Source: Streptomyces bathyalis (lineage in GTDB: Bacteria > Actinomycetota > Actinomycetes > Streptomycetales > Streptomycetaceae). Taken from it: a stretch of 64,000 nucleotides of DNA. The position numbers were made by a program, and so were the translations under genes. Numbering within the stretch: position 1 is the stretch's first letter; the number at the start of each line of letters is the position of its first letter. The notes under the pieces are model-generated. The model ran no database searches. It was not told where the DNA came from and saw only the letters and a list, made by a program, of their open reading frames with translations. This document shows, piece by piece, positions 42,367 through 50,435 of the stretch. The DNA is taken from NCBI RefSeq assembly GCF_015910445.1, contig NZ_CP048882.1, positions 5,391,501 to 5,455,500 on the forward strand, read 5' to 3'.

Positions 42367-43809
42367 ATGACCACCTTCGTGGACCGCGTCGAGCTGCATG
42401 TCGCCGCGGGTAACGGAGGCCACGGCTGTGCCTCCGTCCACCGGGAGAAGTTCAAGCCGCTCGGCGGTCCGGACGGCGGCAACGGCGGCCGCGGCGGTGA
42501 CGTCGTCCTCGTCGTCGACCCCGACGTGACGACGCTGCTCGACTACCACCACAGCCCGCACCGCAAGGCCACCAACGGCAGGCCGGGGGAGGGCGGTGAC
42601 CGCTCGGGGGCCGACGGCAAGGACCTGGTACTGCCCGTTCCGGACGGCACCGTCGTCCTCGACAGGAACGGCGAAGTACTGGCCGACATGGTCGGCAAGG
42701 GCACCGTGTTCATCGCCGGCCAGGGAGGCCGAGGCGGCCTGGGCAACGCCGCCCTCGCCTCACCCCGCCGCAAGGCCCCCGGATTCGCGCTGCTCGGCGA
42801 GCCCGGCGAGGCACGCGACATCGTGCTGGAGCTGAAGACCGTCGCGGACGTGGCCCTCGTCGGCTATCCGTCGGCTGGCAAGTCCTCGCTCATCTCGGTG
42901 CTTTCGGCTGCGAAGCCGAAGATCGCCGACTATCCCTTCACCACGCTCGTTCCCAACCTCGGTGTGGTCACGGCCGGTTCGTCGGTCTTCACCATCGCGG
43001 ACGTCCCCGGACTGATCCCCGGGGCGAGCGAAGGCAAGGGGCTGGGGCTGGACTTCCTGCGGCACGTGGAGCGTTGCTCGGTCCTCGTGCACGTACTGGA
43101 CTGTGCGACCCTCGAATCCGACCGCGACCCGGTCAGCGACCTGGACGTCATCGAGGCGGAACTGGCCCAGTACGGCGGCCTGGAGGGACGGCCGCGCGTC
43201 GTCGTACTCAACAAGGTCGACATCCCCGACGGCCAGGACCTCGCCGACATCATCCGCCCCGACCTCCAGGACCGCGGCTACCAGGTGTTCGAGGTCTCCG
43301 CCGTCTCCCGGCAGGGACTGAAGGAGCTGTCGTTCGCCCTCGCCAAGGTCGTCGACGAGGCGCGCGCCGCCATGCCGAAGACGGAGACCACGCGGGTCGT
43401 CATCCGCCCGAAGGCCGTGGACGACGCGGGCTTCAAGGTCACGAAGGAGGCCGACGGCTTCTTCCGCGTACGGGGAGAGAAGCCCGAACGCTGGGTCCAC
43501 CAGACCGACTTCAACAACGACGAGGCCGTCGGCTACCTCGCCGACCGCCTCAACCGCCTAGGTGTCGAGGACGAGTTGATGAAGGCGGGCGCACGCGAGG
43601 GCGACGGCGTCGCGATCGGCGGAGAGGACGACGCGGTCGTCTTCGACTGGGAGCCGACGATGATGGCCGGCGCGGAGATGCTCGGCCGCCGCGGTGAGGA
43701 CCACCGCATGGAGGCCCCGCGTCCGGCTGCCCAGCGCCGGCGCGACCGCGAGGCGGAGCGCGACGAAGCGCTGGGCGAGTACGAGGACTTCGACCCGTTC
43801 GAGGAGTAG
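42367..43809 (+). CDS. obg: Obg GTPase (CgtA)
   Basis: Essential GTPase acting in 50S maturation and, in Streptomyces, in differentiation. The 480-aa protein has the glycine-rich Obg fold (VAAGNGGHGCASVHREKF...GGDVVLVVDP; GQGGRGGLGNAALAS), the G domain with GYPSAGKSSL (G1), FTTLVPNLG (G2), DVPGLI (G3), NKVDIPD (G4) and SAVSRQG (G5), and the OCT domain (~345-420, FRVRGEKPERWVHQTDFNNDEAVGYLADRL). An acidic tail ends YEDFDPFEE. It is separated from rpmA by the structured element. Confidence 0.97.
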   Translation: MTTFVDRVELHVAAGNGGHGCASVHREKFKPLGGPDGGNGGRGGDVVLVVDPDVTTLLDYHHSPHRKATNGRPGEGGDRSGADGKDLVLPVPDGTVVLDRNGEVLADMVGKGTVFIAGQGGRGGLGNAALASPRRKAPGFALLGEPGEARDIVLELKTVADVALVGYPSAGKSSLISVLSAAKPKIADYPFTTLVPNLGVVTAGSSVFTIADVPGLIPGASEGKGLGLDFLRHVERCSVLVHVLDCATLESDRDPVSDLDVIEAELAQYGGLEGRPRVVVLNKVDIPDGQDLADIIRPDLQDRGYQVFEVSAVSRQGLKELSFALAKVVDEARAAMPKTETTRVVIRPKAVDDAGFKVTKEADGFFRVRGEKPERWVHQTDFNNDEAVGYLADRLNRLGVEDELMKAGAREGDGVAIGGEDDAVVFDWEPTMMAGAEMLGRRGEDHRMEAPRPAAQRRRDREAERDEALGEYEDFDPFEE

Positions 43810-44085
43810 GCCGGCTGCCCGCCTCGGCCTCGTGCTCTCGGCGAGCCCGCCGCTCACCGCCCGCTCGGCCGCGCCGTGGATGCTGGGCGGCGACGACCTT
43901 CGTGGTCCGGGCGCGTCGCCGCGGGATCGTCAACAGCTCGTCGGGCTGCCCGAGTTCGTCCGACCGCTTGAACCTGGCGCTGCCGTGACCGGCGAGCCGG
44001 TGCCGCGCGAGTCCCGGTTTCGCGCTCACACCCGCGGATGTGCTGCAAGGATCGGTTCTCACGCCCCTTCGTGAGGAGCCATCCC

Positions 44086-44397
44086 TTGAACCCCGACGAG
44101 CTGTTCGACGATCTCGCCGACGCACTCGCCCCGCGCGGCGCCGTTGCCGGCGCCATGTTCGGCAAGCGTGCCCTCAAGGCGGGCGGAAAGGCCTTCGCCT
44201 GCCTCAAGGGAGACGTCCTTGCCGTCAAGCTCGGTGACGGCACCGCGGCACACGCCGACGCGCACGCGCTGACCGGTGCCGAGCTCTTCGACCCCTCCGG
44301 CAAGGGACGCCCGTTCAAGGACTGGGTGGCCATCCCCGTCAGCCATGCCGACCAGTGGCCGCACCACGCCGGTATCGCGCTCGACGGTCTCGGCTGA
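44086..44397 (+). CDS. TfoX/Sxy N-terminal domain protein
   Basis: 103-aa protein with only the TfoX_N domain: GAVAGAMFGKRALKAGGKAFACL (the G-x-M-F-G/K-x-x-F core) and VKLGDGTAAHADAHA, ending WVAIPVSHADQWPHHAGIAL. In Haemophilus, TfoX regulates competence; actinobacterial single-domain versions have no known function. The start is TTG 44086, chosen because GAGGAG lies 7 bases upstream. Its stop is 12 bases from the convergent stop of the ArsR-SRPBCC gene. Confidence 0.83.
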   Translation: MNPDELFDDLADALAPRGAVAGAMFGKRALKAGGKAFACLKGDVLAVKLGDGTAAHADAHALTGAELFDPSGKGRPFKDWVAIPVSHADQWPHHAGIALDGLG

Positions 44398-44409
44398 GCA
44401 CGCCCGGCC

Positions 44410-45180
44410 TCACGGAACCAGCCAGGGCTCCCGCGGCAGAGGACTCCCCGTCTCCAGCAGGGACTTGAGGTTCGACAGCACGGCCGCCCAGCCGGAGGCT
44501 GCCTGCTCCCGCTCGTTCTCGTCCTTCAGATCCTCGTGGGTCACCGTGAGCCGGACGATCTCTCCGTGCGGCTCGATGTCGAAGGTGACCCGCGAGGGTT
44601 CGTCCGCGGGCTGCCCGGCGGGGTCGGACCAGGTCGTCACGAGGCGCGTGGGGGGCTCGCTCACCACCACCCTCCCGACGACGTCAGGCACACCTGAGCC
44701 GTCCGTGCGCTGGTGCTCCCACGAGGAACCGGCCTGCCAGTCGGAGACGTTGCGGTGGCCCCAGTAGGAGCCGGAGATGTCGGCGTCGGTGAGTGCCTGC
44801 CACACCTTCTCCGGGGTGCTTTCGATGTAGACGACGTACACGAATCGCGGCTTGTCGGTCATGGCGTTCTCCGCTCGTTGCTTGAGTGCGCTCAGCGACC
44901 GGAGGCGCGGGCGCTCGAACTTGTCGATCCACCGTTCCTGGATCGTGTGAAGGGGGACGGGGTTGAGGTAGTGGAGTTTCTCCCGGCCACGCCGCACGGT
45001 GCTGACCAGGTTCGCCGCCTCCAGAATCGCCAGGTGCTGCGTCGCCGCCTGGCGGGTCATCTCGAGGCGCCCGCACAGCTCGCCCAGGGTCTGCCCGTTG
45101 TGTTCGTGCAGACGGTCCAGCAGATGCCGCCTGGTCCGGTCGGCCAGGGCCTTGAAGACCTTGTCCACGTCTGTGCTCAC
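44410..45180 (-). CDS. ArsR-type regulator fused to SRPBCC/AHSA1 domain
   Basis: 256 aa. Residues ~1-100 are a winged helix (VFKALADRTRRHLLDRLHEH; TLGELCGRLEMTRQAATQHLAILEAANLVSTVRRGREKLHYLNP), then a linker (ALKQRAENA), then an AHSA1-like hydrophobic-ligand domain from ~107 (FVYVVYIESTPEKVWQALTDADISGSYWGHRNVSDWQAGSSW...LTVTHEDL). The combination implies a regulator that senses or acts on a lipid-like or aromatic ligand. The start is GTG 45180. At the domain junction an internal ATG (44862) has its own GGAG, so a free SRPBCC protein may also be made. A palindrome lies just upstream. Confidence 0.85.
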   Translation of the reverse strand: MSTDVDKVFKALADRTRRHLLDRLHEHNGQTLGELCGRLEMTRQAATQHLAILEAANLVSTVRRGREKLHYLNPVPLHTIQERWIDKFERPRLRSLSALKQRAENAMTDKPRFVYVVYIESTPEKVWQALTDADISGSYWGHRNVSDWQAGSSWEHQRTDGSGVPDVVGRVVVSEPPTRLVTTWSDPAGQPADEPSRVTFDIEPHGEIVRLTVTHEDLKDENEREQAASGWAAVLSNLKSLLETGSPLPREPWLVP

Positions 45181-45188
45181 GGCTCCAT

Positions 45189-45210
45189 CATGCAAGTAAA
45201 TGCCTGCATG
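45189..45210. promoter_or_regulatory. Palindromic operator CATGCA-N10-TGCATG
   Basis: Perfect 6-base arms (45189-45194, 45205-45210) lie 9 bases before the GTG of the ArsR-SRPBCC gene in an AT-richer patch. CATGAT read on the minus strand could be the -10. Confidence 0.55.
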
Positions 45211-45389
45211 TTCAAGTCCGTGTGCGACCGGCCGAAGCCTCGGCGGCTTTCGCTGTCGTCCCAGGTCAGAGGTGGAGGAACGGGGCGGCCACCGTTGGCC
45301 GCCGGTGGTCACAGCGTGCGAAGACGAGTGACCGACCGGTGGCCATGAGGCGGTGCGTGTGCTTCAGCCGACGCTGCGCCGCGTGCGCT

Positions 45390-47546
45390 TCAGCCGACGC
45401 CGACCGCTCCGACCTCTCCCGTGCGCTTCAGCTTCTGCCAGCGCATGCGTCCGCCGGTGGCGGCGGTGACGCACGAGTGGATCAGCACGAGATACATCAG
45501 TTGCCGGTACACGATCTGCTGCAGCGGCAGCATCAGCAGGAAGCGGTACCTCTCCCTGTCCAGCCGGAAGGCGTACGCGGCGGACATCAGCTGCACCGCC
45601 AGCACGAGCCCCCAGGCGGCCAGCGACTTCAGCGGATCGATGAAGACCGCCGCGTAGAGCGTGAAGAGGTCGATCAGCGGCGCGAGGAGCGGCGTGACGA
45701 TCTGGAAGAGGACCACCATCGGCATCCCGACCCGCCCGAACCGCCCCGACGCTCCGGGGTCGCGGACGGAACGGCGGTGCTTCCACAGCGCCTGCATCGT
45801 GCCGTAACTCCAGCGGTAACGCTGCCGCCACAGCTGCCGCATGGAACCGGGCGCCTCGGTCCAGGCGATGGCGTGCTCGGCGTACACGACCCGCCAGCCG
45901 CTGCGTTGCAGGGCGATGGTGACGTCCGTGTCCTCCGCGAGGGTGCCCTCGCTCATGCCGCCGGTGTGCGCGAGTGCCTCGCGGCGGAAGGCGCCGACGG
46001 CGCCCGGAATGGTGGGCATGCAGCGCAGCAGGTCGTACATGCGGCGGTCGAGGTTGAAGCCCATCACGTATTCGATGTGCTGCCAGGCCCCGATGAGGGT
46101 CCTGCGGTTGCCGACCTTGGCGTTGCCCGCCACCGCGCCGACGGACGGATCGCCGAAGGGCTGCACCAGCGCGTGGATCGTGTCCGGTTCGAAGACCGTG
46201 TCACCGTCCATCATCACGACGATGCCCCAACGGGCATGTGCGATCCCCCTGTTGAGAGCGACGGCCTTGCCCGAGTTCTCCTGCCTCACCACCTTGACGT
46301 TGCGCAGCGCGAGCGCCTCGACCAACTCCGGGGTGCCGTCCGTCGAACCGTCGTCGACCACGATGATCTCGATCGGATGCGTGCTCCGGGCGAGCGAGGT
46401 GACAGTGCCGACGATGCATTCCTTCTCGTTGTACGCCGGGACGATGACGCTCACCGGCTCCACCACCTGCGGCCCCCAGAAGAAGCCCGGGCGGTTGCGC
46501 TGCCGGTGGTGGCGGCGGGCCAGGACGAGCATGAGCGCGGAGCGGCCGAGCACGGCAATGCCGACGACGGTGAGCCCGACGACCAGGCCCGGCATCGTGA
46601 ACTCCGCGACCGCCGTTGCCGCGACGAGCGCCTTGCCCTGCCACAGAGGGGGCCCGGAGGCCGGCCGGTGGGCGCTGGGCCGTCGCACCGCCTCGCTGAC
46701 GGTGGTGAAGTCGTAGCCGCGGGCCTTCATCTTCTCGATGTACTCGGGCAGCGCCCTGAGCGTCTGGGAACGATCGCCCCCGGAGTCGTGGAAGAGCACC
46801 GACGTGCCCTTGGCGCCCTTGGGGGTGGCGTTCTCGACGATCTTCGAGACCCCGGGGTTCTGCCAGTCCTCGCTGTCGGTGTCCACGAAGGCACTCGTGT
46901 AGCCGTTGGTGCCGAGTCGCCGGTAGACGGGCCAGCTGTAGTTGTCGATGGCGTCGGTGGTGGAGGAGTAAGGGGCCCGGAAGAGCGAGGTGTTGATCCC
47001 CGCGGCGCCGGCGAGCGCGAGCTGTGTCTGTGCGATCTCCCGGTCGACGCGCTCAGCGCTCTGGTACGAGAGGTCGACGTGCGTGAAGGTGTGGATGCCG
47101 ACCTCGTTGCCCCCGTCGACGATCTCGCGCACGGCGTCCGGATAGCGCGCCGTCATCGATCCGACGACGAAGAAGGTGCCCGGTACGTCGTACTTCTCGA
47201 GGATGGCGAGGACCTTCGGGGTCCACTTCGGGTCGGGACCGTCGTCGAAGGTGAGCGCGACGGTCTTGCGCGGGACGGGCCGGTTGCGTGCCTTGCCGTT
47301 GGGGAACGACAGCGTGGATCCGCCGCCCAGAACCCTCTTCGGGACGCGGTCGGAGGAGGCGTCCTCGCGCACGCGCTTGTCGTCGCCGAGTTCCGCGTGC
47401 AGATACCCGTTGAAGAGCATCACGCCGATCAGCGCGAACAGGGCGAGGAAGGCAAGGACGGCGCGTGGCCCGAAGAAGGCGGGGCGGCGTGCGGCGGACA
47501 GCTGCCCCGGCTTGGCGTGTCTGGCTCGTGTGGCTGTGGAGGTCAT
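45390..47546 (-). CDS. MatB-like bifunctional polysaccharide deacetylase / GT2 glycosyltransferase
   Basis: A 718-aa membrane protein joining two enzymes. After an N-terminal helix (AVLAFLALFALIGVMLFNGYL), a NodB deacetylase domain (~95-290) shows TFDDGPDPKW, the zinc pair in GIHTFTHVDLS, RAPYSSTT, and LFHDSGGDRSQT. Two helices lead to a processive GT2 domain (~360-600): SVIVPAYNEKE, VVDDGSTDGT, DGD in MMDGDTVF, ED in LAEDTDVT and QRYRW, then more helices. This is the layout of S. coelicolor MatB, which helps make a poly-N-acetylglucosamine-like polymer controlling mycelial aggregation; here no matA homologue is visible. The start is ATG 47546. A small membrane gene precedes it by 16 bases. 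Confidence 0.87.
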   Translation of the reverse strand: MTSTATRARHAKPGQLSAARRPAFFGPRAVLAFLALFALIGVMLFNGYLHAELGDDKRVREDASSDRVPKRVLGGGSTLSFPNGKARNRPVPRKTVALTFDDGPDPKWTPKVLAILEKYDVPGTFFVVGSMTARYPDAVREIVDGGNEVGIHTFTHVDLSYQSAERVDREIAQTQLALAGAAGINTSLFRAPYSSTTDAIDNYSWPVYRRLGTNGYTSAFVDTDSEDWQNPGVSKIVENATPKGAKGTSVLFHDSGGDRSQTLRALPEYIEKMKARGYDFTTVSEAVRRPSAHRPASGPPLWQGKALVAATAVAEFTMPGLVVGLTVVGIAVLGRSALMLVLARRHHRQRNRPGFFWGPQVVEPVSVIVPAYNEKECIVGTVTSLARSTHPIEIIVVDDGSTDGTPELVEALALRNVKVVRQENSGKAVALNRGIAHARWGIVVMMDGDTVFEPDTIHALVQPFGDPSVGAVAGNAKVGNRRTLIGAWQHIEYVMGFNLDRRMYDLLRCMPTIPGAVGAFRREALAHTGGMSEGTLAEDTDVTIALQRSGWRVVYAEHAIAWTEAPGSMRQLWRQRYRWSYGTMQALWKHRRSVRDPGASGRFGRVGMPMVVLFQIVTPLLAPLIDLFTLYAAVFIDPLKSLAAWGLVLAVQLMSAAYAFRLDRERYRFLLMLPLQQIVYRQLMYLVLIHSCVTAATGGRMRWQKLKRTGEVGAVGVG

Positions 47547-47562
47547 CTGCTTCAGGGGCCCC

Positions 47563-48018
47563 TCACCGGACGGATGCGGGGGCGGAGCGTGTGGGCGTCG
47601 CACCGTCGGGTCCGTTCACCGTCCTGCCCAGCAGCCTCTTTCTGCAGGCGGCCTTTCCGGGGTGCTTCCTGCAGATCTTGCGGCACTGTTTGCGGCACGG
47701 CCGCGCGGAGTTGCGCGCGGAGGGCGAGTTGTCCTTGCGGACACGTTCGGTGGCCGGATCCTGATTCTGGGTGTCGCTGACGCTGTCGAACGGGGCGATC
47801 TCCGATGGGGCGAGCGAGGGACCTCCCATGAAGGACACGCCGACCATCACCCCGTACACGAGGAACGCGGCGCCGAGCACGATCCCCGCCCGGCGCAGGA
47901 GAAGAGCCCGGCGGCCGGTGGCGTCCACGAAGACGAGGTTGTCCGCTTCCCCGGACTGATCCGCGCTCCCGTGCCGGCTGCGGTCGTCGGAAGGCGCGTC
48001 GGTAGGCGAGAGAGTCAT
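47563..48018 (-). CDS. Small single-pass protein with Cys/Arg/Lys-rich external tail
   Basis: Unrecognised. The 151-aa product has a polar N-terminus, one helix (AGIVLGAAFLVYGVMVGVSFM, ~44-64), then an external tail that becomes strongly basic, with four Cys in PCRKQCRKICRKHPGKAACRK (C-x3-C-x3-C-x7-C). It is 16 bases upstream of the MatB-like gene on the same strand and surely its operon mate. A basic cysteine-rich anchor could bind an anionic or partly deacetylated glycan or position the enzyme; this is inference. The start ATG 48018 has a weak ribosome site. Confidence 0.72.
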   Translation of the reverse strand: MTLSPTDAPSDDRSRHGSADQSGEADNLVFVDATGRRALLLRRAGIVLGAAFLVYGVMVGVSFMGGPSLAPSEIAPFDSVSDTQNQDPATERVRKDNSPSARNSARPCRKQCRKICRKHPGKAACRKRLLGRTVNGPDGATPTRSAPASVR

Positions 48019-48150
48019 GGCCGGGCATCCTGGAGACCGTTCTTGTGATTTCTCTGTGTCCCCGTCCGGCACACCGGATGAGTGCCATGGTTTCTGCTGA
48101 ACCGGGCGCTCTCGCGAACTGCTGTTCTGCGAGGGCCACTTCGAAGGATG

Positions 48151-48200
48151 CGGGACGACGCGGGACGACGCGGGACGACGCGGGAAGACGCGGGAAGGGG
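48151..48200 (+). repeat. 10-bp tandem repeat array before the GH18-like gene
   Basis: Five 10-base units: three perfect CGGGACGACG copies (48151-48180), then CGGGAAGACG and CGGGAAGGGG. The last copy supplies the GGAAGGGG ribosome-binding site. Spacing equals one helical turn. Confidence 0.85.
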
Positions 48201-48208
48201 TGATCGGC

Positions 48209-49192
48209 GTGCGGCACTGGATGGTGCGGTTCGCAGGCGTTCTCGCGGTCGTGTGCGCGGGATGCTCCTCGTCCGGCGCGCCGCAAGACGACGCCGGACG
48301 CGGCGGAGCCCGATCCGCTGTCCCCTTCGCTCCGTACGTGAGTGCCACCACGGCCGCCGGCACGGAAACCGCCGGCACGCCCTCGGCGTTCCATGTGGCG
48401 TTCGCCGTCGCCTCGGGTGACGACGAGTGCGCCCCCATGTGGGACGACGAGACCGCGATCGACGACGCGGCCGCGACGAAGCGGATCAGGGGGCTGCGGG
48501 AGAGCGGGGCGGACATCCGCGTGTCCTTCGGCGGCGCGACGGACACCGAACTCGCCCTGGCCTGCGACAGCCCGGCCCAACTCGCCGACGCTTACGAGCA
48601 GGTGCTGGATCGGACGGGCGCACAGGCGGCGGACTTCGACATCGAGGGGGACACGCTCGAGGACTCCGCGGCCACGGCGCGCCGTGCGAAGGCGATCGAG
48701 CTCCTTCAGAGCCGGGACGACGGACTGGAGGTGTCGTTCACGCTTCCCGTGATGCCCTCCGGACTGGCGCCGCAGGGCAAGGAGTTGCTCCGCACGACCG
48801 CCGATCAGGACGTGGAGATCTCCGCCGTGAACGTCATGGCGATGAGCTACAGCCCGTCCCACACAGGCGACATGGGCGACTACGCGATGGCGGCGGCGCG
48901 GTCCACCCACGACGAGTTGACCGCTCTCCTCGGTCTCTCCGACGCCGGCGCATGGCGGGCGCTGCGGCTGACGGTGATGATCGGCGTCAACGACATCGAG
49001 GCCGAGACGTTCACGCTGGACGACGCGGCACAACTGGCCGCGTTCGCCTCGAAGAGGGACCTCGGCGGGCTGTCCATGTGGTCCTCCGCACGCGACCGCG
49101 AGTGCGCGGGCGGCGAGCAGCAGGAGGTGGACGAGACCTGCAGCGGCGTCGCCCAGGACGAGGGCGCCTTCGCGGCCGCGCTGTCGGGCTGA
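48209..49192 (+). CDS. GH18-like (chitinase-fold) lipoprotein
   Basis: 327-aa exported protein. The N-terminus (VRHWMVRFAGVLAVVCAGCSS) is a lipoprotein signal with Cys after AG. A TIM-barrel follows with FHVAFAVASG, ADIRVSFGGAT, and ADFDIEGDTL, matching the D-x-D-x-E catalytic motif of GH18 with the Glu present, then VSFTLPVMPSGL, VNVMAMSYS and GGLSMWSSARD. The gene resembles Streptomyces chitinase-like lipoproteins lacking chitin-binding modules. The start GTG 48209 is preferred (RBS GGAAGGGG, 8-base spacing); GTG 48200 is inside that site. It is divergent from the MatB-like operon and could remodel its glycan, but nothing proves that. Confidence 0.8.
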   Translation: MRHWMVRFAGVLAVVCAGCSSSGAPQDDAGRGGARSAVPFAPYVSATTAAGTETAGTPSAFHVAFAVASGDDECAPMWDDETAIDDAAATKRIRGLRESGADIRVSFGGATDTELALACDSPAQLADAYEQVLDRTGAQAADFDIEGDTLEDSAATARRAKAIELLQSRDDGLEVSFTLPVMPSGLAPQGKELLRTTADQDVEISAVNVMAMSYSPSHTGDMGDYAMAAARSTHDELTALLGLSDAGAWRALRLTVMIGVNDIEAETFTLDDAAQLAAFASKRDLGGLSMWSSARDRECAGGEQQEVDETCSGVAQDEGAFAAALSG

Positions 49193-49299
49193 GCGGGCTG
49201 AGCGGGTCGCGGCCGAGAGAAGACCGACGAGCCTCCGTCCGGCACCGACCGCGCCAACCGGGCGCCGAAATTGCGGTGCGCCCCGGATCGGGGACGGGC

Positions 49300-49305
49300 T
49301 AGCGT
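49300..49305 (+). promoter_or_regulatory. Putative -10 for leaderless DinB gene
   Basis: TAGCGT ends 6 bases before the ATG at 49312 and there is no SD between. Confidence 0.5.
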
Positions 49306-49311
49306 CCCGGC

Positions 49312-49827
49312 ATGACGCCTCCTCCCCGCATACGTCCGCGGTTCGACGCCGACGAGCGGACGCAGCTCGTCGCATGGCTCGACATGCAGCGCGCCATCAT
49401 CCACTGGAAGTGCGAGGGGCTCTCCGAGGCGGACGCGCACCGGTCGGTGCTGCCCGCCTCGCCGCACATGACGATGGCCGGACTCGTCTCCCACATGCGC
49501 TGGGTCGAGCACTGCTGGTTCGAGGTCCTGCTGATCGGAGGGCCCGCCGAAGGGCCACTCTTCGAGGACGGGCCCGAGGACGCGGAAATGATGGTCGAGG
49601 GCGTTCCCCTCGCTCGGCTGCTGGAGGAGTACGGGCAGCAGTGCGAGGTGTCGAACCGGATCACCGCCTCGCACGAGCTCGACACCGTGGGCCGGCACCC
49701 CGGCTACAAGGCGGACCAGACGTCCCTGCGGTGGATCCTGCACCACATGATCGAGGAAACGGCCCGCCATGCCGGGCACGCGGACATCATCCGTGAGCTG
49801 CTCGACGGGAGGAAGGGGTACTTCTGA
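49312..49827 (+). CDS. DinB superfamily (DUF664) protein
   Basis: A four-helix DinB-like protein; characterised relatives are metal-binding thiol-dependent transferases (mycothiol/bacillithiol). The 171-aa protein has MTMAGLVSHMRWVEHCWFEVLL with one metal His and LRWILHHMIEETARHAGHADIIREL with the second pair, ending LDGRKGYF as in many actinobacterial members. It is likely mycothiol-linked in an actinomycete. The -10-like box abuts the ATG. It may be co-transcribed with the broken gene starting 26 bases downstream. Confidence 0.88.
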   Translation: MTPPPRIRPRFDADERTQLVAWLDMQRAIIHWKCEGLSEADAHRSVLPASPHMTMAGLVSHMRWVEHCWFEVLLIGGPAEGPLFEDGPEDAEMMVEGVPLARLLEEYGQQCEVSNRITASHELDTVGRHPGYKADQTSLRWILHHMIEETARHAGHADIIRELLDGRKGYF

Positions 49828-49852
49828 CACGGGGCGGCGAGGGCGGGGCGCG

Positions 49853-50296
49853 ATGAGGCCCGAGGACGAATTCGCCGCGCTCCGGGCCCGGGCGGCAGGG
49901 GACCCGCACGTGCTCGGAGTGGTCCTCAGCGGCTCGCAGGCACGCGAGGGCGCGGCGACTTCCCGCTCGGACCACGACGTACTGCTCGTCGTCGACGACG
50001 CGGGGGAGACATCCGCCGCACGGCGACGCGGTCAGATCGCTCTGGAGGGCTCGCTGACCTCCGGTGAACTCGCCGGACGCACGGGGCTGACCACCGGGGC
50101 GACCACCCGCCTGATCGGCCGCCTGGAGAAGGCCGGATACGTTCGCCGGACCGCCGGACCGCCGGACCGCCGGACCGCCGGACCGCCGGACCGCCGACCC
50201 CGCCGACCGACGCCGGGTCGTGGTCGAACGTGTAGCGGGCGAGGACGTCGGCGTTCGCCCGGCGGGCGGGGCCGACCAGGTCCTCGATTCCCGTGA
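49853..50296 (+). pseudogene. Nucleotidyltransferase/MarR chimera, frameshifted at an 8-bp repeat tract
   Basis: Residues 1-~57 look like an antibiotic-type nucleotidyltransferase N-terminus (VVLSGSQAREGAATSRSDHDVLLVV, G-S-x11-D-x-D). Without a break this continues into the DNA-binding half of a MarR regulator (LTSGELAGRTGLTTGATTRLIGRLEKAGYVRR). At 50144 six 8-base copies of CGCCGGAC shift the frame; the MarR sequence DPADRRRVVVERV resumes in another frame at 50196. Both partners are incomplete: the transferase lacks its catalytic second half and the MarR lacks N-terminal dimerisation helices. The open frame ends at 50296; the MarR frame, if restored, would run to 50519. The chimera suggests deletion joining two genes, then repeat expansion. 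Confidence 0.75.
50144..50191 (+). repeat. Six perfect 8-bp CGCCGGAC units
   Basis: Units begin at 50144, 50152, 50160, 50168, 50176 and 50184, followed by two degenerate 7-base units (50192, 50201). Because 8 is not a multiple of 3, unit number sets the reading frame. Confidence 0.92.
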
Positions 50297-50435
50297 GGGC
50301 GTCGGTGACCGGCAGGGACACTGCTGCCCCCGCCCGGCGTGGTCGACGGGAACGTGGCAATTGACGTCGCGCCCACGATGCACTGCCGGTGGCCGGAAGG
50401 GGCCGGCGGCCGGCGGAGCACGCGCCGCCGGCACG

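Noticed and set aside
45222..47780. An 852-residue plus-strand frame opposite the MatB-like gene
   Set aside because: The minus-strand frame has intact NodB and GT2 catalytic motifs; this one has none.
50200..50360. A minus-strand coding fragment opposite the MarR remnant
   Set aside because: Third-position bias is high, but the plus strand shows DPADRRRVVVERV, an unmistakable MarR string; the minus reading matches nothing known.
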